From positions 1 to 64,000 of the forward strand of contig NZ_BEXF01000003.1 of assembly GCF_002897295.1 (NCBI RefSeq): 64,000 nt of DNA. Direction: 5' to 3'. Both the position numbers and the translations under genes were made by a program. Positions within the stretch are counted from its first letter, which is position 1. Every line of letters starts with the position of its first letter. Below are positions 18,083 through 27,516 of the stretch, in pieces. Origin of the DNA: Brevibacillus reuszeri. GTDB lineage: Bacteria; Bacillota; Bacilli; Brevibacillales; Brevibacillaceae. The notes beneath the pieces are model-generated. The model saw nothing but the letters and a program-made list of their open reading frames with translations, was not told where the DNA came from and did no database searches.

Positions 18083-18964
18083 CTAATGAATGTTCTTTTT
18101 CTTGAAGCGTCCTCCAGAAACATCGTGAATATGCCCAATCGCTAGAAAGGCAGAGGAATCGATCTCCTCTACGATTGATTTGAGCTTGGCTTCCTCCAAA
18201 CGGGTAATGACACAAAAAATGATTTTTTTCGCTTCACCCGAATAGCCCCCTTCTCCACTCAAATACGTGATTCCCCTTCCCAACTGTTCTGCAAGGGCGT
18301 CGCCGATCTCGTCCGGCTGCTCGCTGATAATATAGACAGATCTTGATTGCTCCAGTCCAACCATGGTCAGATCAATCATCTTGTAGGCGATATAGTAGGC
18401 AATCAAAGAGTACATCGCTCGATCCCAACCAAAAATAAAACCGGCGCTCCCTAAAATAAACAGGTTAAAAAACATAACTACTTCGCCTACAGAAAAAGGG
18501 CTCTTCTTCGTCAGCAGAATTGCGACGATTTCCGTTCCGTCTAGCGAGCCCCCCGCTCGAATGACCAAGCCTACTCCTATACCGACAATGATCCCTCCGA
18601 AAACAGCAGATAACAGCAGGTCCTCTGTCAAGCTCGGAACGTCGTGCAGCAGTGCGGTTCCAACTGACATCACCGCTACCCCAAACAAAGTCGAGATGGC
18701 AAAGGTATTGCCGATTTGCTTGTAGCCGATAATTAAAAAAGGCAGGTTTAAAATAAATAGGAATAATCCCAGCTTGAGTCCAGTCAGATGAGACATCATA
18801 ATGGATAATCCGGTCACTCCACCATCAATGATGTTATTGGGGACCAAGAAGATTTCGAGTCCGACTGCGACCAGCACCGCTCCGATCATAATGGCCAGGG
18901 TGCGCATGAAGATCTTTCGTTTTTTCGTTCGCTTACGGGGGCCTGGCAAGACCTTTCCTTCCAT
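18083..18964 (-). CDS. YitT-family membrane protein (DUF2179)
   Basis: The 293-residue protein has five to six hydrophobic segments in residues 20-200 (for example MIGAVLVAVGLEIFLVPNNIIDGGVTGLSI, typical of YitT_membrane) and a C-terminal cytosolic DUF2179 domain (FCVITRLEEAKLKSIVEEIDSSAFLAIGHIHDVSGGRFKKK). The B. subtilis genome has several paralogues (YitT, YqfU, YpjC). Transport activity is suspected but unproven. The ATG at 18964 follows AAGGATGG, and the 18973 start would lie too close to it. It is monocistronic with its own terminator. Confidence 0.9.
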   Translation of the reverse strand: MEGKVLPGPRKRTKKRKIFMRTLAIMIGAVLVAVGLEIFLVPNNIIDGGVTGLSIMMSHLTGLKLGLFLFILNLPFLIIGYKQIGNTFAISTLFGVAVMSVGTALLHDVPSLTEDLLLSAVFGGIIVGIGVGLVIRAGGSLDGTEIVAILLTKKSPFSVGEVVMFFNLFILGSAGFIFGWDRAMYSLIAYYIAYKMIDLTMVGLEQSRSVYIISEQPDEIGDALAEQLGRGITYLSGEGGYSGEAKKIIFCVITRLEEAKLKSIVEEIDSSAFLAIGHIHDVSGGRFKKKNIH

Positions 18965-19182
18965 AAAAACCATCCTTACCCATTTATTGTTTTCTGCTAC
19001 ATCATTCCCCGCTTAAGCAAAAAAAATAGCCAACCAGCGAACATACTGGTTTTGTGTACACCTTCCTCTCCAAAAAATTTAGTCATTCTTTGCCATAGAC
19101 GTCTTTTCTGTCCGATTTCCTGCATACATACGTGTAAGTGGTACCTCGCCTGTCATTTTAAAAAGAAAAGAGATGGTGCCTG

Positions 19183-20226
19183 ATGTCTCCGTATCCATCG
19201 CTTGGAAAAGGGCAGATTGATCAACTATTTCTAGCGTACACTGGCTACAGTATCGGTACAGACGGTACGCCTCACTATCAATTTTGGGAGCCAGGTGATT
19301 TCCTCCCCCTCCTGACACATACCGATCGGAGCACTGGCTGCCCGGATGGGACCATGTTTACTGATTTTCTCTTTCTCGCTTTAGGGATTCTGAATGACAA
19401 CGGGGAAGGCAGAATATTGACACGAGATGAAAAAAAGCCAGCGAACTGGAACGAATGGCTGCGCTATATGAATGAGCTGTTTCTTTGTGACCGCAATCTC
19501 GATGCCCTCTGTCAGGCGGTTCGCTGTTCACCCCTTTGCCGGATCAACGTCTGGATCGCGCTTCCTTACCCAAATCCACAAATTTTTCCGACTGACAGAC
19601 TCCGTGTACAAGCTGTGACAGACTGGATGTGCTTATTCCTCGATAGATGGTCGTGTCAGTCTTGGGACGATTGCCTAAAGCTGCAGGGCTTTTATTGGCT
19701 GCAAGAAAGCTTATATTTTCGCGGTCCGGAAAATGACGACCGTCTCGTCATTCAGAACGTCAATCAAGAAATCCATGCTTGCAAACTTAATGGCCACAGA
19801 TTGCGTTCGATCTGGATTCCGTACCAAAAGGCGAATGGCTGGAATGAATGGGAGACTCTCGGCTTTGATCTCGCCTTTCTCCAGCCAAATACGTATTTCA
19901 ACCCGCAAAAAAGCTTAGAGGATGCTGCCGCGGATGCCTATGCGTATGGGATGGGGGTGGAAATCGAGTTTGATTTAGGCGTAACGTACGACAAAGCCAA
20001 ACGCGAGCGTCTCCGCGCCTATTTGCAAGCAGGAGAAACAGGTGGTTCTGATTTACAGGGACGCTCCTTTTCCCCGTACATGTATGAAGCCCCTATCGCG
20101 TGGTATACAGGTGGCTGGTTTTTTGGCAAAAACGGTCGTAAGCAAGCCGTAGTCAGCCTTTATCAAGCAAATGATCCGCTTTACGATGAAATTTATCGTT
20201 TTATTAACGGAGTCGCAGAGCTATAG
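19183..20226 (+). CDS. DUF4855 domain-containing protein
   Basis: The 347-residue soluble protein has no signal peptide or membrane segment. It contains LFLAYTGYSIG and later GFYWLQESLYFRGPENDDRLVIQNVNQEIHACKLNGHRLRSIWIPY, then GFDLAFLQPNTYFNP and a final Gly-rich GMGVEIEFDLG. This order matches DUF4855 proteins, which look like a glycosidase-type TIM barrel from the order of motifs, but no activity has been assigned that I can name. The AGAGATGG ribosome binding site is weak. The gene precedes the SWIM/SNF2 pair by 76 bp but a separate promoter-like TATAAT lies between them, so it is probably independent. Family call is from pattern recall. Confidence 0.7.
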   Translation: MSPYPSLGKGQIDQLFLAYTGYSIGTDGTPHYQFWEPGDFLPLLTHTDRSTGCPDGTMFTDFLFLALGILNDNGEGRILTRDEKKPANWNEWLRYMNELFLCDRNLDALCQAVRCSPLCRINVWIALPYPNPQIFPTDRLRVQAVTDWMCLFLDRWSCQSWDDCLKLQGFYWLQESLYFRGPENDDRLVIQNVNQEIHACKLNGHRLRSIWIPYQKANGWNEWETLGFDLAFLQPNTYFNPQKSLEDAAADAYAYGMGVEIEFDLGVTYDKAKRERLRAYLQAGETGGSDLQGRSFSPYMYEAPIAWYTGGWFFGKNGRKQAVVSLYQANDPLYDEIYRFINGVAEL

Positions 20227-20238
20227 ATTCTCTTCCTT

Positions 20239-20267
20239 TTTCCATTCACCGATTTTTGGGTTATAAT
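20239..20267 (+). promoter_or_regulatory. Candidate promoter of the SWIM-SNF2 operon
   Basis: TATAAT at 20262-20267 sits 17 bases after TTTCCA (20239-20244), 35 bp before the SWIM gene start. The -10 box is perfect; the -35 box matches in four of six positions. Confidence 0.4.
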
Positions 20268-20302
20268 GGAGGGATGACAATTCGTTCGGAGGATCTGGGC
20301 TG

Positions 20303-21907
20303 ATGCTGCAAAGAGAGTTGACACGGGAACAAGTCATTCAGGTAGGAGAGCAAATTCTCGCACATATCGAGGGACATATCATTGAACGGGGCTACAACTA
20401 CTTTTCGGATGGCGTCGTCTTTAACACCCGTGTAGAAAAAGGCACCCTGTTAACAAGTGATGTACAGGGAGGCGAGGTCTATCATGTGAGCTTGGACCTT
20501 GACGCAGTACAAAACAGCACATGTAGCTGCCCGTATTCCAGACTGTGCAAGCATATTGCTGCAACATTTTTTCAAATGTACAGCGTCTTTGAAAACCCGC
20601 GTCATTATTTAACGCGTTCGCAAAAGCCTCGGCGCGTTCAGTTCTCCAAATCAATGCTCACTCCGGCATTCAAAAATAGGAGTCATCTCGTAGGGGCAAG
20701 CGACGGTCATCCCGTTCAATCTTCCCTCACCGCAAATAGCCCTGTGCGCGACTGGTGGACTTTTTTTGAAAGCTGGACGAGGAACCTCTCTTCTGCTATG
20801 GAGACATACCGCGCCTCTACAGAGCTATTTTCCAGCTACGAAAACGTGCTTGGTGTCGCTGCCACGTGGCCAAGCGACCGCGCGCAATTGTTTACCATAC
20901 ATGCCAACCTGTTTCATTTACTGACCCTACAGGAATTCGTAAAAAAGTACCGACAATCATTTTGGTATTTGGATTTGACACAAACAGCCGAGCGACTGCT
21001 GGAGCAACTGGAAGCGTCTCTGTTTTACGCAGACATCTCAGCATTGCGGGAGAACCATTCGGAAGCCTTATTGGAAACACTGTACATCGTTAAAAAAATG
21101 AAAGAGGACGAAGCACCGTCCCTCTATTGGAGCTTTGCCTATCACATGATGTGGTGGTATTTGCTCTGTGACGATGGCTGGATTCAGCAAGAAACGGAAG
21201 AGTTAGACCAGCTGATTAGTGATTCCGAGACAAAGACAACAGTACAAGACAAATACCTTATGCTTCGCGCTCATTTTTACGTGATGGCGCGCAATGATGA
21301 GGCAGCGCTTCGTATTTGGCTGAAAAACCGTCAACTGACGTTACCCTTTTACCTCACGTACCTAAAAGCCTTTGCACGAAACAATGAATGGAAACGATTC
21401 CTGTTTTGGGTGGAATCGCTGGAGCAGCTCGTTGGGGAAGCAGAAGCACCGCACTATCGTCTGGTGACCGCCATCTGGCTAGAAGCCATGGAGCAGACGG
21501 GACAGCTAGCGGATTCTGGTGCCATGCTCAAACGCTTTTTACCCAATAGCTTTCAAGAGTACGCGGCTTATCTGTACGAAAACAAGCTATTCAAGCAATG
21601 GATCGACCTGCAGATGTCCTATCAGGTCCCGCTTGCTGATATTTCAGCAACGCAAGCAAAGGAAATCGAGGAATCACATCCCTCCCTTCTCTTTCCGCTT
21701 TATTTGCGTGAAGTAAATCGGTTGATTAACGAACGAAATCGCCCCGCTTACAAGGAAGCAATCAAGCTGTTAAAAAAAGTGCGGTCTACTTACAGCAAAG
21801 CAAATGAAGATGCTCGTTTTGAACGCTATGTAGATCAATTGTCGGCAAAGTATAACCGCTTGCGTGCTTTTCAGGAGGAATTAAGGAGAGGAAATCTGAA
21901 TCTATGA
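20303..21907 (+). CDS. SWIM zinc-finger protein paired with the SNF2 ATPase
   Basis: The 534-residue protein carries a SWIM zinc finger near residues 72-86, CSCPYSRLCKHIAATFF, matching the CxCx(n)CxH pattern. This domain binds nucleic acid or protein and is common next to SWI/SNF ATPases in bacteria. The rest (100-534) is predominantly helical, with Trp-rich and Leu-rich stretches suggesting a TPR-like solenoid, but I recognise no other domain. CGGAGG lies 10 nt before the ATG. The stop codon overlaps the start of the SNF2 gene (ATGA), so the two are translationally coupled and probably form one complex. Confidence 0.88.
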   Translation: MLQRELTREQVIQVGEQILAHIEGHIIERGYNYFSDGVVFNTRVEKGTLLTSDVQGGEVYHVSLDLDAVQNSTCSCPYSRLCKHIAATFFQMYSVFENPRHYLTRSQKPRRVQFSKSMLTPAFKNRSHLVGASDGHPVQSSLTANSPVRDWWTFFESWTRNLSSAMETYRASTELFSSYENVLGVAATWPSDRAQLFTIHANLFHLLTLQEFVKKYRQSFWYLDLTQTAERLLEQLEASLFYADISALRENHSEALLETLYIVKKMKEDEAPSLYWSFAYHMMWWYLLCDDGWIQQETEELDQLISDSETKTTVQDKYLMLRAHFYVMARNDEAALRIWLKNRQLTLPFYLTYLKAFARNNEWKRFLFWVESLEQLVGEAEAPHYRLVTAIWLEAMEQTGQLADSGAMLKRFLPNSFQEYAAYLYENKLFKQWIDLQMSYQVPLADISATQAKEIEESHPSLLFPLYLREVNRLINERNRPAYKEAIKLLKKVRSTYSKANEDARFERYVDQLSAKYNRLRAFQEELRRGNLNL

Positions 21908-24762
21908 GTACCGTCATGACACTCGTTCTAACCGGAGAGCTCCTGGCAGACGGACGTTTCCTGATTGCTGGGACAGGTAAACATGGGGAACGGATAGATC
22001 CCGAGCATTTGGCGGGAGCGTTGTTCGCCTGGGATGAGAGCTCGTACTACGGAACGTTCTTGGAAACATCCGAACGCGGCCTCCTCCTACGTCCGTCTGA
22101 AGCCCTCTCTTTTTTCACAAACCCGCCTTGGCTGGCGCATCGAACCTATTCGTGGGACCATGCGTTTTCTACGTTTCGTGATACCGCGATTCTGATTATG
22201 CGCGCGCTTAGTGATGGAGCTATCGTCCCTGACTTTTCCAGCTGGAAGGAGGGACGCTTGGGCTGGAAAATCGCCTGTGAGCCGGAGGAAGCCTCTATTC
22301 TCGGAGATCGCTGGCTCTCTCTCGCCTTGGAGGAAACGATTGCGGATACAGGAGCTGTGGGACGCGCATGGGATCAATTGGTCACGCAATTTCCTGCCCT
22401 CACTGTCATGGGCGCAGACTTATCATCTCACCTACAGGAGAGTGAATGGCTGCAATCTATCGGGTGGCTTCCTGACTTGACTCCGTTTCGCACATGTTTG
22501 CAAATCGTGGAAACGGAGGGCAGCTCGGATGATTGGTCCCTGCATGTCTATTTGCAGGATCGGGCACAGCCTGATCGACTCTTTTTGCTTGAGCCTGACT
22601 GGCTGCATGCGGAAGGTGTTTCCTTTGCAGAAATTCCAGACGCATGGAGGGAGCATTGGGCCCGTTTCCTCACTGACTTACAGAAATGCTTGGAGATCCT
22701 GCCCTGGCTGCACACAGGCCGCAAGAGCGCTTATCCTTTTGTTACACACCTCACCAACGAGCAGGCTTGGACGTTTTTGACATCAAGCAGTCTACAGCTC
22801 GTACAGGCGGGCATCCATGTCTTTTTACCGGCATGGTGGGAGCAGGTCCGCAGGGTCAAGCCAAAATTGAAAGCAAAGGTCACATCCTCTGTTGGCTCTG
22901 GCAGGCAGTCCTTTTTAGGGATTTCCCAAGTGATGGATTTTGAGTGGAAGCTCGCTCTTGGTCCTGTTGAGCTGAGTGAAGAAGAATTTGAACAACTGAT
23001 TAAACAAAAGCAGCGGCTGTTGAAAATCAGAGGACACTGGGTCCAATTGACGCCAGACTTGTTTTTGCAAATGCAAGAAGCTCTGAAAAAGAACAAGGGA
23101 AAAAACGGCTTAACCTTGCGCGATGTCATGAAAATGCATCTGTCAGCCCCGGTAGAGGTAGAAGTGCCGGAGGAAGACGATCTCGATACGTCATACTCGC
23201 TTGCGGTTGAAGTTGAATTAAACCAGCATCTGAGCGAGCTCATGCGCCAGCTGCAGGAAACGAAACACATTCCGATTTTGCCGCAGCCTGCTAGCTTTCA
23301 CGGCACACTACGGAAATACCAGCTGGAAGGCAGCTCCTGGCTGCTCTTTCTGCGCAGATTTGGTCTTGGTGCTTGCTTGGCGGATGACATGGGACTCGGA
23401 AAAACCGTCCAGTTTATTACGTATCTGCTTGAGTTGAAACAAAATGATGTCTCCGAAGCCCCTTCCCTGCTGATTTGTCCGACCTCGGTAATCGGAAACT
23501 GGCAAAAGGAGCTGGAGCGGTTTGCCCCATCCCTGAAAGTCTTTATTCACTATGGAAACGGTCGCAAGAAAAAAGAAGACTTTCTGCCTGCCATACAGTC
23601 AGCAGATTTGGTTATTACTTCTTACGCCCTCTCCCATCTGGATGAGACAGAGCTTTCTTCTCTTACCTGGAATACCATCTGTCTCGATGAAGCGCAAAAT
23701 ATCAAGAATGCTTACACGAAGCAGGCCTCTGCCGTCAGAGATCTGCGTGCCTGGCACCGGATTGCACTGACAGGAACACCGATCGAAAATCGACTGAGCG
23801 AGCTGTGGTCCATCTTTGACTTCCTGAATCCAGGTTACCTCGGTAGTCTCGGTGACTTTTCCCATCGCTTTGTGCAGCCGATCGAACGAGATCAGGATCA
23901 GGCCTTGATCACACAAGTGCAGCGCTTGATACAACCGTTTTTGCTGCGCCGGGTGAAGACCGATCCAAGCATCCAGCTAGATTTGCCGGAGAAAAGTGAA
24001 GGGAAGGAATACGTCCCACTCACTGCTGAACAAGGTGCCCTGTATGAAACCGCGATTCAGGATATGTTTGACCGCATGGCAAATGCTTCTCCGATGGAAA
24101 GACGTGGTCTCATCCTCACGACTCTGACTCGTTTAAAGCAATTGTGTGATCACCCTGCATTGATCCTCAATGAAATTACGACCAATGATGAAGCTGTTCG
24201 TTCGCACAAGCTGGAACGGCTCCTGGAGCTGGTAGGAGACATCCGGCAAAAAGGAGAACGCTGCCTGATCTTTACCCAGTACATCGAAATGGGCAATATG
24301 CTCCAGCGTGTACTCACTCGCGAGGGCCATGGACCTGTGCTGTTTCTGAATGGCTCCACCAAAAAAGAAAAACGCGATGAGATGATTGCTCGGTTCCAAA
24401 ACCCTGAGCTTCCTGATCACGAGCGTGGGACGGTTTTTATCCTGTCCTTGCGTGCGGGCGGTACGGGACTGAATCTGACAGAAGCAAATCACGTCATTCA
24501 CTTGGATCGTTGGTGGAACCCTGCTGTAGAAAATCAGGCGACTGACCGTGCCCATCGAATCGGACAACAGCGCAATGTCCATGTATACAAATTTATTTCG
24601 CTCGGGACCATCGAGGAACGAATTGATGAGATGATGGAAAGAAAGCTATCGTTAAGCCAGCAAATTGTCGGTACCGGAGAAGCGTGGATCACCGAGCTCT
24701 CTACAGCAGAGCTTCGAGATTTGTTCACACTGCGACACGATTGGTTGGAGAAGAAAGGATAG
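21904..24762 (+). CDS. SNF2-family DNA-dependent ATPase/helicase
   Basis: The 952-residue protein has an N-terminal SNF2-helicase-associated domain (about 1-440) and a two-lobe SNF2 motor: motif I DDMGLGKTVQF (about 494), motif Ia LLICPTSVIGNW, motif II LDEAQNIKN (about 595), motif III ALTGTPIENRLSELWS, motif V LSLRAGGTGLNLTEAN, and motif VI QATDRAHRIGQQR (about 880). Enzymes of this group translocate on duplex DNA using ATP without strand separation. Bacterial examples (HepA/YwqA type) are linked to transcription recycling or repair. It follows the SWIM gene with a 4-nt overlap. The DEAQ (not DEAH) box is usual for bacterial SNF2 proteins. Confidence 0.95.
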   Translation: MSTVMTLVLTGELLADGRFLIAGTGKHGERIDPEHLAGALFAWDESSYYGTFLETSERGLLLRPSEALSFFTNPPWLAHRTYSWDHAFSTFRDTAILIMRALSDGAIVPDFSSWKEGRLGWKIACEPEEASILGDRWLSLALEETIADTGAVGRAWDQLVTQFPALTVMGADLSSHLQESEWLQSIGWLPDLTPFRTCLQIVETEGSSDDWSLHVYLQDRAQPDRLFLLEPDWLHAEGVSFAEIPDAWREHWARFLTDLQKCLEILPWLHTGRKSAYPFVTHLTNEQAWTFLTSSSLQLVQAGIHVFLPAWWEQVRRVKPKLKAKVTSSVGSGRQSFLGISQVMDFEWKLALGPVELSEEEFEQLIKQKQRLLKIRGHWVQLTPDLFLQMQEALKKNKGKNGLTLRDVMKMHLSAPVEVEVPEEDDLDTSYSLAVEVELNQHLSELMRQLQETKHIPILPQPASFHGTLRKYQLEGSSWLLFLRRFGLGACLADDMGLGKTVQFITYLLELKQNDVSEAPSLLICPTSVIGNWQKELERFAPSLKVFIHYGNGRKKKEDFLPAIQSADLVITSYALSHLDETELSSLTWNTICLDEAQNIKNAYTKQASAVRDLRAWHRIALTGTPIENRLSELWSIFDFLNPGYLGSLGDFSHRFVQPIERDQDQALITQVQRLIQPFLLRRVKTDPSIQLDLPEKSEGKEYVPLTAEQGALYETAIQDMFDRMANASPMERRGLILTTLTRLKQLCDHPALILNEITTNDEAVRSHKLERLLELVGDIRQKGERCLIFTQYIEMGNMLQRVLTREGHGPVLFLNGSTKKEKRDEMIARFQNPELPDHERGTVFILSLRAGGTGLNLTEANHVIHLDRWWNPAVENQATDRAHRIGQQRNVHVYKFISLGTIEERIDEMMERKLSLSQQIVGTGEAWITELSTAELRDLFTLRHDWLEKKG

Positions 24763-24771
24763 ATGTGACAC

Positions 24772-24915
24772 ATGCAAGCTCCTGAAGAAAAATCCGTTGA
24801 TTCTGCAGTCAAGTCCGGTAAACAGGAACAGCCGCCTGAGCTACCGGCAGCTTGGCGCCACTTTTTGGAAGTAGTCTCCCGTCACTTTAGCGCGGCGAAA
24901 AAGCTGAGCGAATAA
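24772..24915 (+). CDS. Small ORF (47 aa) after the SNF2 gene
   Basis: An ATG 9 nt after the SNF2 stop opens a 47-residue frame (begins MQAPEEKSVDS, ends FSAAKKLSE) that stops just before an intrinsic terminator. The Glu/Gln/Pro-rich first half and amphipathic second half (WRHFLEVVSRHF) are protein-like. The ribosome binding site AGAAAGGA is about 15 nt upstream, which is far. I do not recognise the product. It would share the SWIM-SNF2 transcript. Confidence 0.4.
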   Translation: MQAPEEKSVDSAVKSGKQEQPPELPAAWRHFLEVVSRHFSAAKKLSE

Positions 24916-24939
24916 AGAGTAATGGAATTGACAAAGCAA

Positions 24940-24977
24940 AAGGTCCGACGATTTTTCTATCATCGGACCTTCTTTTT
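24940..24977. terminator. Intrinsic terminator between the SNF2 operon and the kinase gene
   Basis: AAGGTCCGACGAT (from 24940) pairs with ATCATCGGACCTT with one G-T wobble, and a T-run follows on the plus strand. A-rich sequence on the other side lets it serve the converging kinase gene too. Confidence 0.8.
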
Positions 24978-24992
24978 TATGGAAATGAAAGC

Positions 24993-27299
24993 TCACTCGC
25001 TTCCATAGATGATTTTTGTTCCTTCGAGTATAGGCGTCGACAGCGGTTGTTTGATCGGAATATATACCTCCACTGTCGTTCCCTTATTCGGTTCACTGCA
25101 AAAATGAATAACACCAGCATGATTCTCAATAATTTTATAACTGATCATAAGGCCTAAGCCGGTTCCTTTTTCTTTGGTACTATAAAACGGTTCACCTATG
25201 CGCTTCAATCTCTCTTCGCTCATGCCGCAGCCTGTGTCCACGATCCGAATCATCACTTTGTCATCTCCCTCCGGTCTAACCAGGATCTGGATGATTCCTC
25301 CATCTGGCATGGACTCTATTGCATTCGTTAGTAAATGACTCATCACTTGCTTAATTTGCCCGGGATCGCACCACATGCGCTGCTCCTCTGCTATCCAAAA
25401 AGTGAGCTCCAGCTTATGCTGGTCAGCCTCAGCCTGAATGCAGGACGCAATGCTTTGAATCATATTCCTTACATTTGTCAGCTCGTAATAATTGGAATGC
25501 TGCTGTGTAAGAAACACAAATTCTCGCAAAATGCTCTCCAGCTGTTGAAATTCCTGAAGCATAATATCGAAATATTCTTTTTTCCCTTGATCTCGACGGA
25601 GTAACTGGACAAACCCTTTTATCGACGTGACAGGGTTGCGAATTTCATGAGCCACCCCTGCTGCAAGCTGGCCAACAACAGACAGCTTCTCCATTTTTCT
25701 AATAAACTCCTCCGCCTGCAATTGTGCCGTGACATTACGGATCACAAAAATAATTTGTCCTCTTTCCTGACACTCACTGAGTACTGGCGTTCCTTTCGCT
25801 TCCAGTATTGTTCTTTTGCCATTTTGTTGCCCCCATGAAAACGTGATAAGCTTGGGAAGCTTTGTTTCCATAATTTCCAGCAAGGTCGCCAGTACCCGAT
25901 TGCCTTCTTCTTTTGATAAAAAGGATACAATCGGTTGATGCATGAGCTCCTCAGGTGTGACCTCCAGGACCTCATTCACAGATGGCGACACGTAGGTCAT
26001 GGAAAAATGACGATCCAAAATGACGATCACATCTGACATATTTTCAGCAATCAGCCTGAACTTCGCTTCACTGATGCGTTTTTCTTCCTCCGCTGTCTTC
26101 AGCTCGGTGATGTCCACACAAGACGCAATCACTTCTTTAACAATCCCTTTATGAAAAATGGGTCGCAGAGCTGCCAAATAAAAAACGCCATTGACAAAGC
26201 CTTCGTAGTTCACATTTTCTTCCCCGGCCCATGCACGTTCATAATAACTTTCTTTTCTGACAGCTTCGGTCGCAGGTAATATTTCGATCAATGGTTTTCC
26301 TACCACTTGTTCAGGTGTTAAACCAATCCGGTAGAGTAGCTCACCCTGACACAAGGTATGTATAAACTTGCCATTTTGTCTGCGAAAAGAAAAGGTCATT
26401 CCTTGCTGATTACGCAAAGTTTCAAATAGGTCCTCGTGCAGCGGAGGTGGTGCTGCTCGCTCACGGACGTGCTCTTCAAATGCCTGTCCCACACTCCGAC
26501 AGGTGGCGTTATTACCTGTAAGTTTCCACTGCCCAAGCACCAGCTCAGGAGCCAGAGCTTCACCAAAGTAAAGTCCCTGCGCCGAATCACAAGAGACCTC
26601 GTGGAGAAAGGCTAACTGCTCAGCTGTACCCACACCATCTGCTGTTACTTGCACCTGAAGATTTCTGCCAATACCTATTATCATTTTGACGGCCGTTTCA
26701 TTTTCGCGGTTCATCGTGCTTTGTTGAACGAAGGTCCGATCGATCCTCAGACGATTGACCGGATATCGGCTCAATTGTGTAAGACTGCTGAAGCCCAGTC
26801 CAAACTCGTCCAAGCATATCTGTACGCCAATCTTTTTTAGCTGTATCAAAATGTCGAGGCTTCGCTCCGCTTCCAGCACGATCGCCTCGGGAATGAGAAG
26901 TTCTAAAAAATGAGGAGGAAGTCCGGCTTTCAGTATGGTTTGCTCGACTGCTTTGACGAAGCCCGCATCATAAAATGATTCTGCAGATATACGAACAGCT
27001 ACGACAAACGGTGATAACCCTGCTTCTTGCCACAGCTTGTTTTGTTTTCAAGCGGTCTGCAGGACCCATTGTTCCCTAGCGGCAACTCCGCTTTTCTCTG
27101 GCAGTGAGCAGTCAAGCATAGATTTATTTTTCGGAATATTTCGAACTAAAAGAAGCTCTGCACCGATCCACTTACCCGACTTCAAATCAACAAGCGGTAA
27201 ATAGCGTAGATTGTATTCTTCGCCATCAAGTGGTTGAGGGAGATCTTTCTCCCCATCATCTGGCTCTGCAATGTCCTCATTATGCTCCCACTTTTGCAA
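24993..27299 (-). pseudogene. EAL-PAS-PAS sensor histidine kinase, interrupted by an in-frame TGA
   Basis: Read on the minus strand from a TTG at 27299, the frame encodes an EAL-like domain (about 1-250), two PAS domains (about 290-400 and 410-520), HisKA (HEIRNPVTSIKGF, phospho-His) and HATPase_c (DTGCGMSEERL, GTGLGLMISYKII). TGA at 27048-27050 interrupts the EAL region, with perfect homology-like continuity on both sides (...WVLQTA-stop-KQNKLWQEAGLSPFVVAV...). Beyond it the frame is open from a GTG at 26879 for 628 codons, so the PAS and kinase part could still be made by reinitiation. No membrane segment is seen. The EAL residues are degenerate (ELL for EAL, LIPE for ExTE, LDEF for DDFG), so phosphodiesterase activity is unlikely. 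The locus may be a recent pseudogene, a sequencing error, or a read-through case. Confidence 0.75.
27048..27050 (-). other. In-frame TGA at the position of a conserved Cys in the EAL domain
   Basis: EAL domains commonly read W-V-L-x-x-A-C-x-Q at this point. Here the sequence is WVLQTA, TGA, KQNKLW, so TGA stands exactly where TGC or TGT (Cys) is expected. One base change explains it. Confidence 0.7.
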
Positions 27300-27467
27300 T
27301 ACGCACCACTTCCTCTTGTCGTTTTTGCGCGATGCTGTTTTACCGATGCTTCTCCATCATGTAGACCATTTCATATCCATCCTTTCTATTCATTATAAAA
27401 TAATTATACGCCATGTCTAGATGTGAAGTCACATCCATGTCAGCTTTACCTCGTCCCATCAGACAGA

Positions 27468-27501
27468 AAGACCCAGCACTTTGTCTCAGCACTGGGTCTT
27501 T
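27468..27501 (-). terminator. Possible terminator after the FhuF-like gene
   Basis: AAAGACCCAG (27468-27477) and CTGGGTCTTT (27492-27501) make a 10-bp stem 16 nt past the stop of the FhuF-like gene. The downstream U content is modest. Confidence 0.55.
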
Positions 27502-27516
27502 CCTTTCCCTCTTTTG

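Noticed and set aside
25000..27300. Selenocysteine insertion at the TGA as the default explanation
   Set aside because: No selenoprotein genes are in the window and a SECIS element is not evident; a point mutation is simpler.
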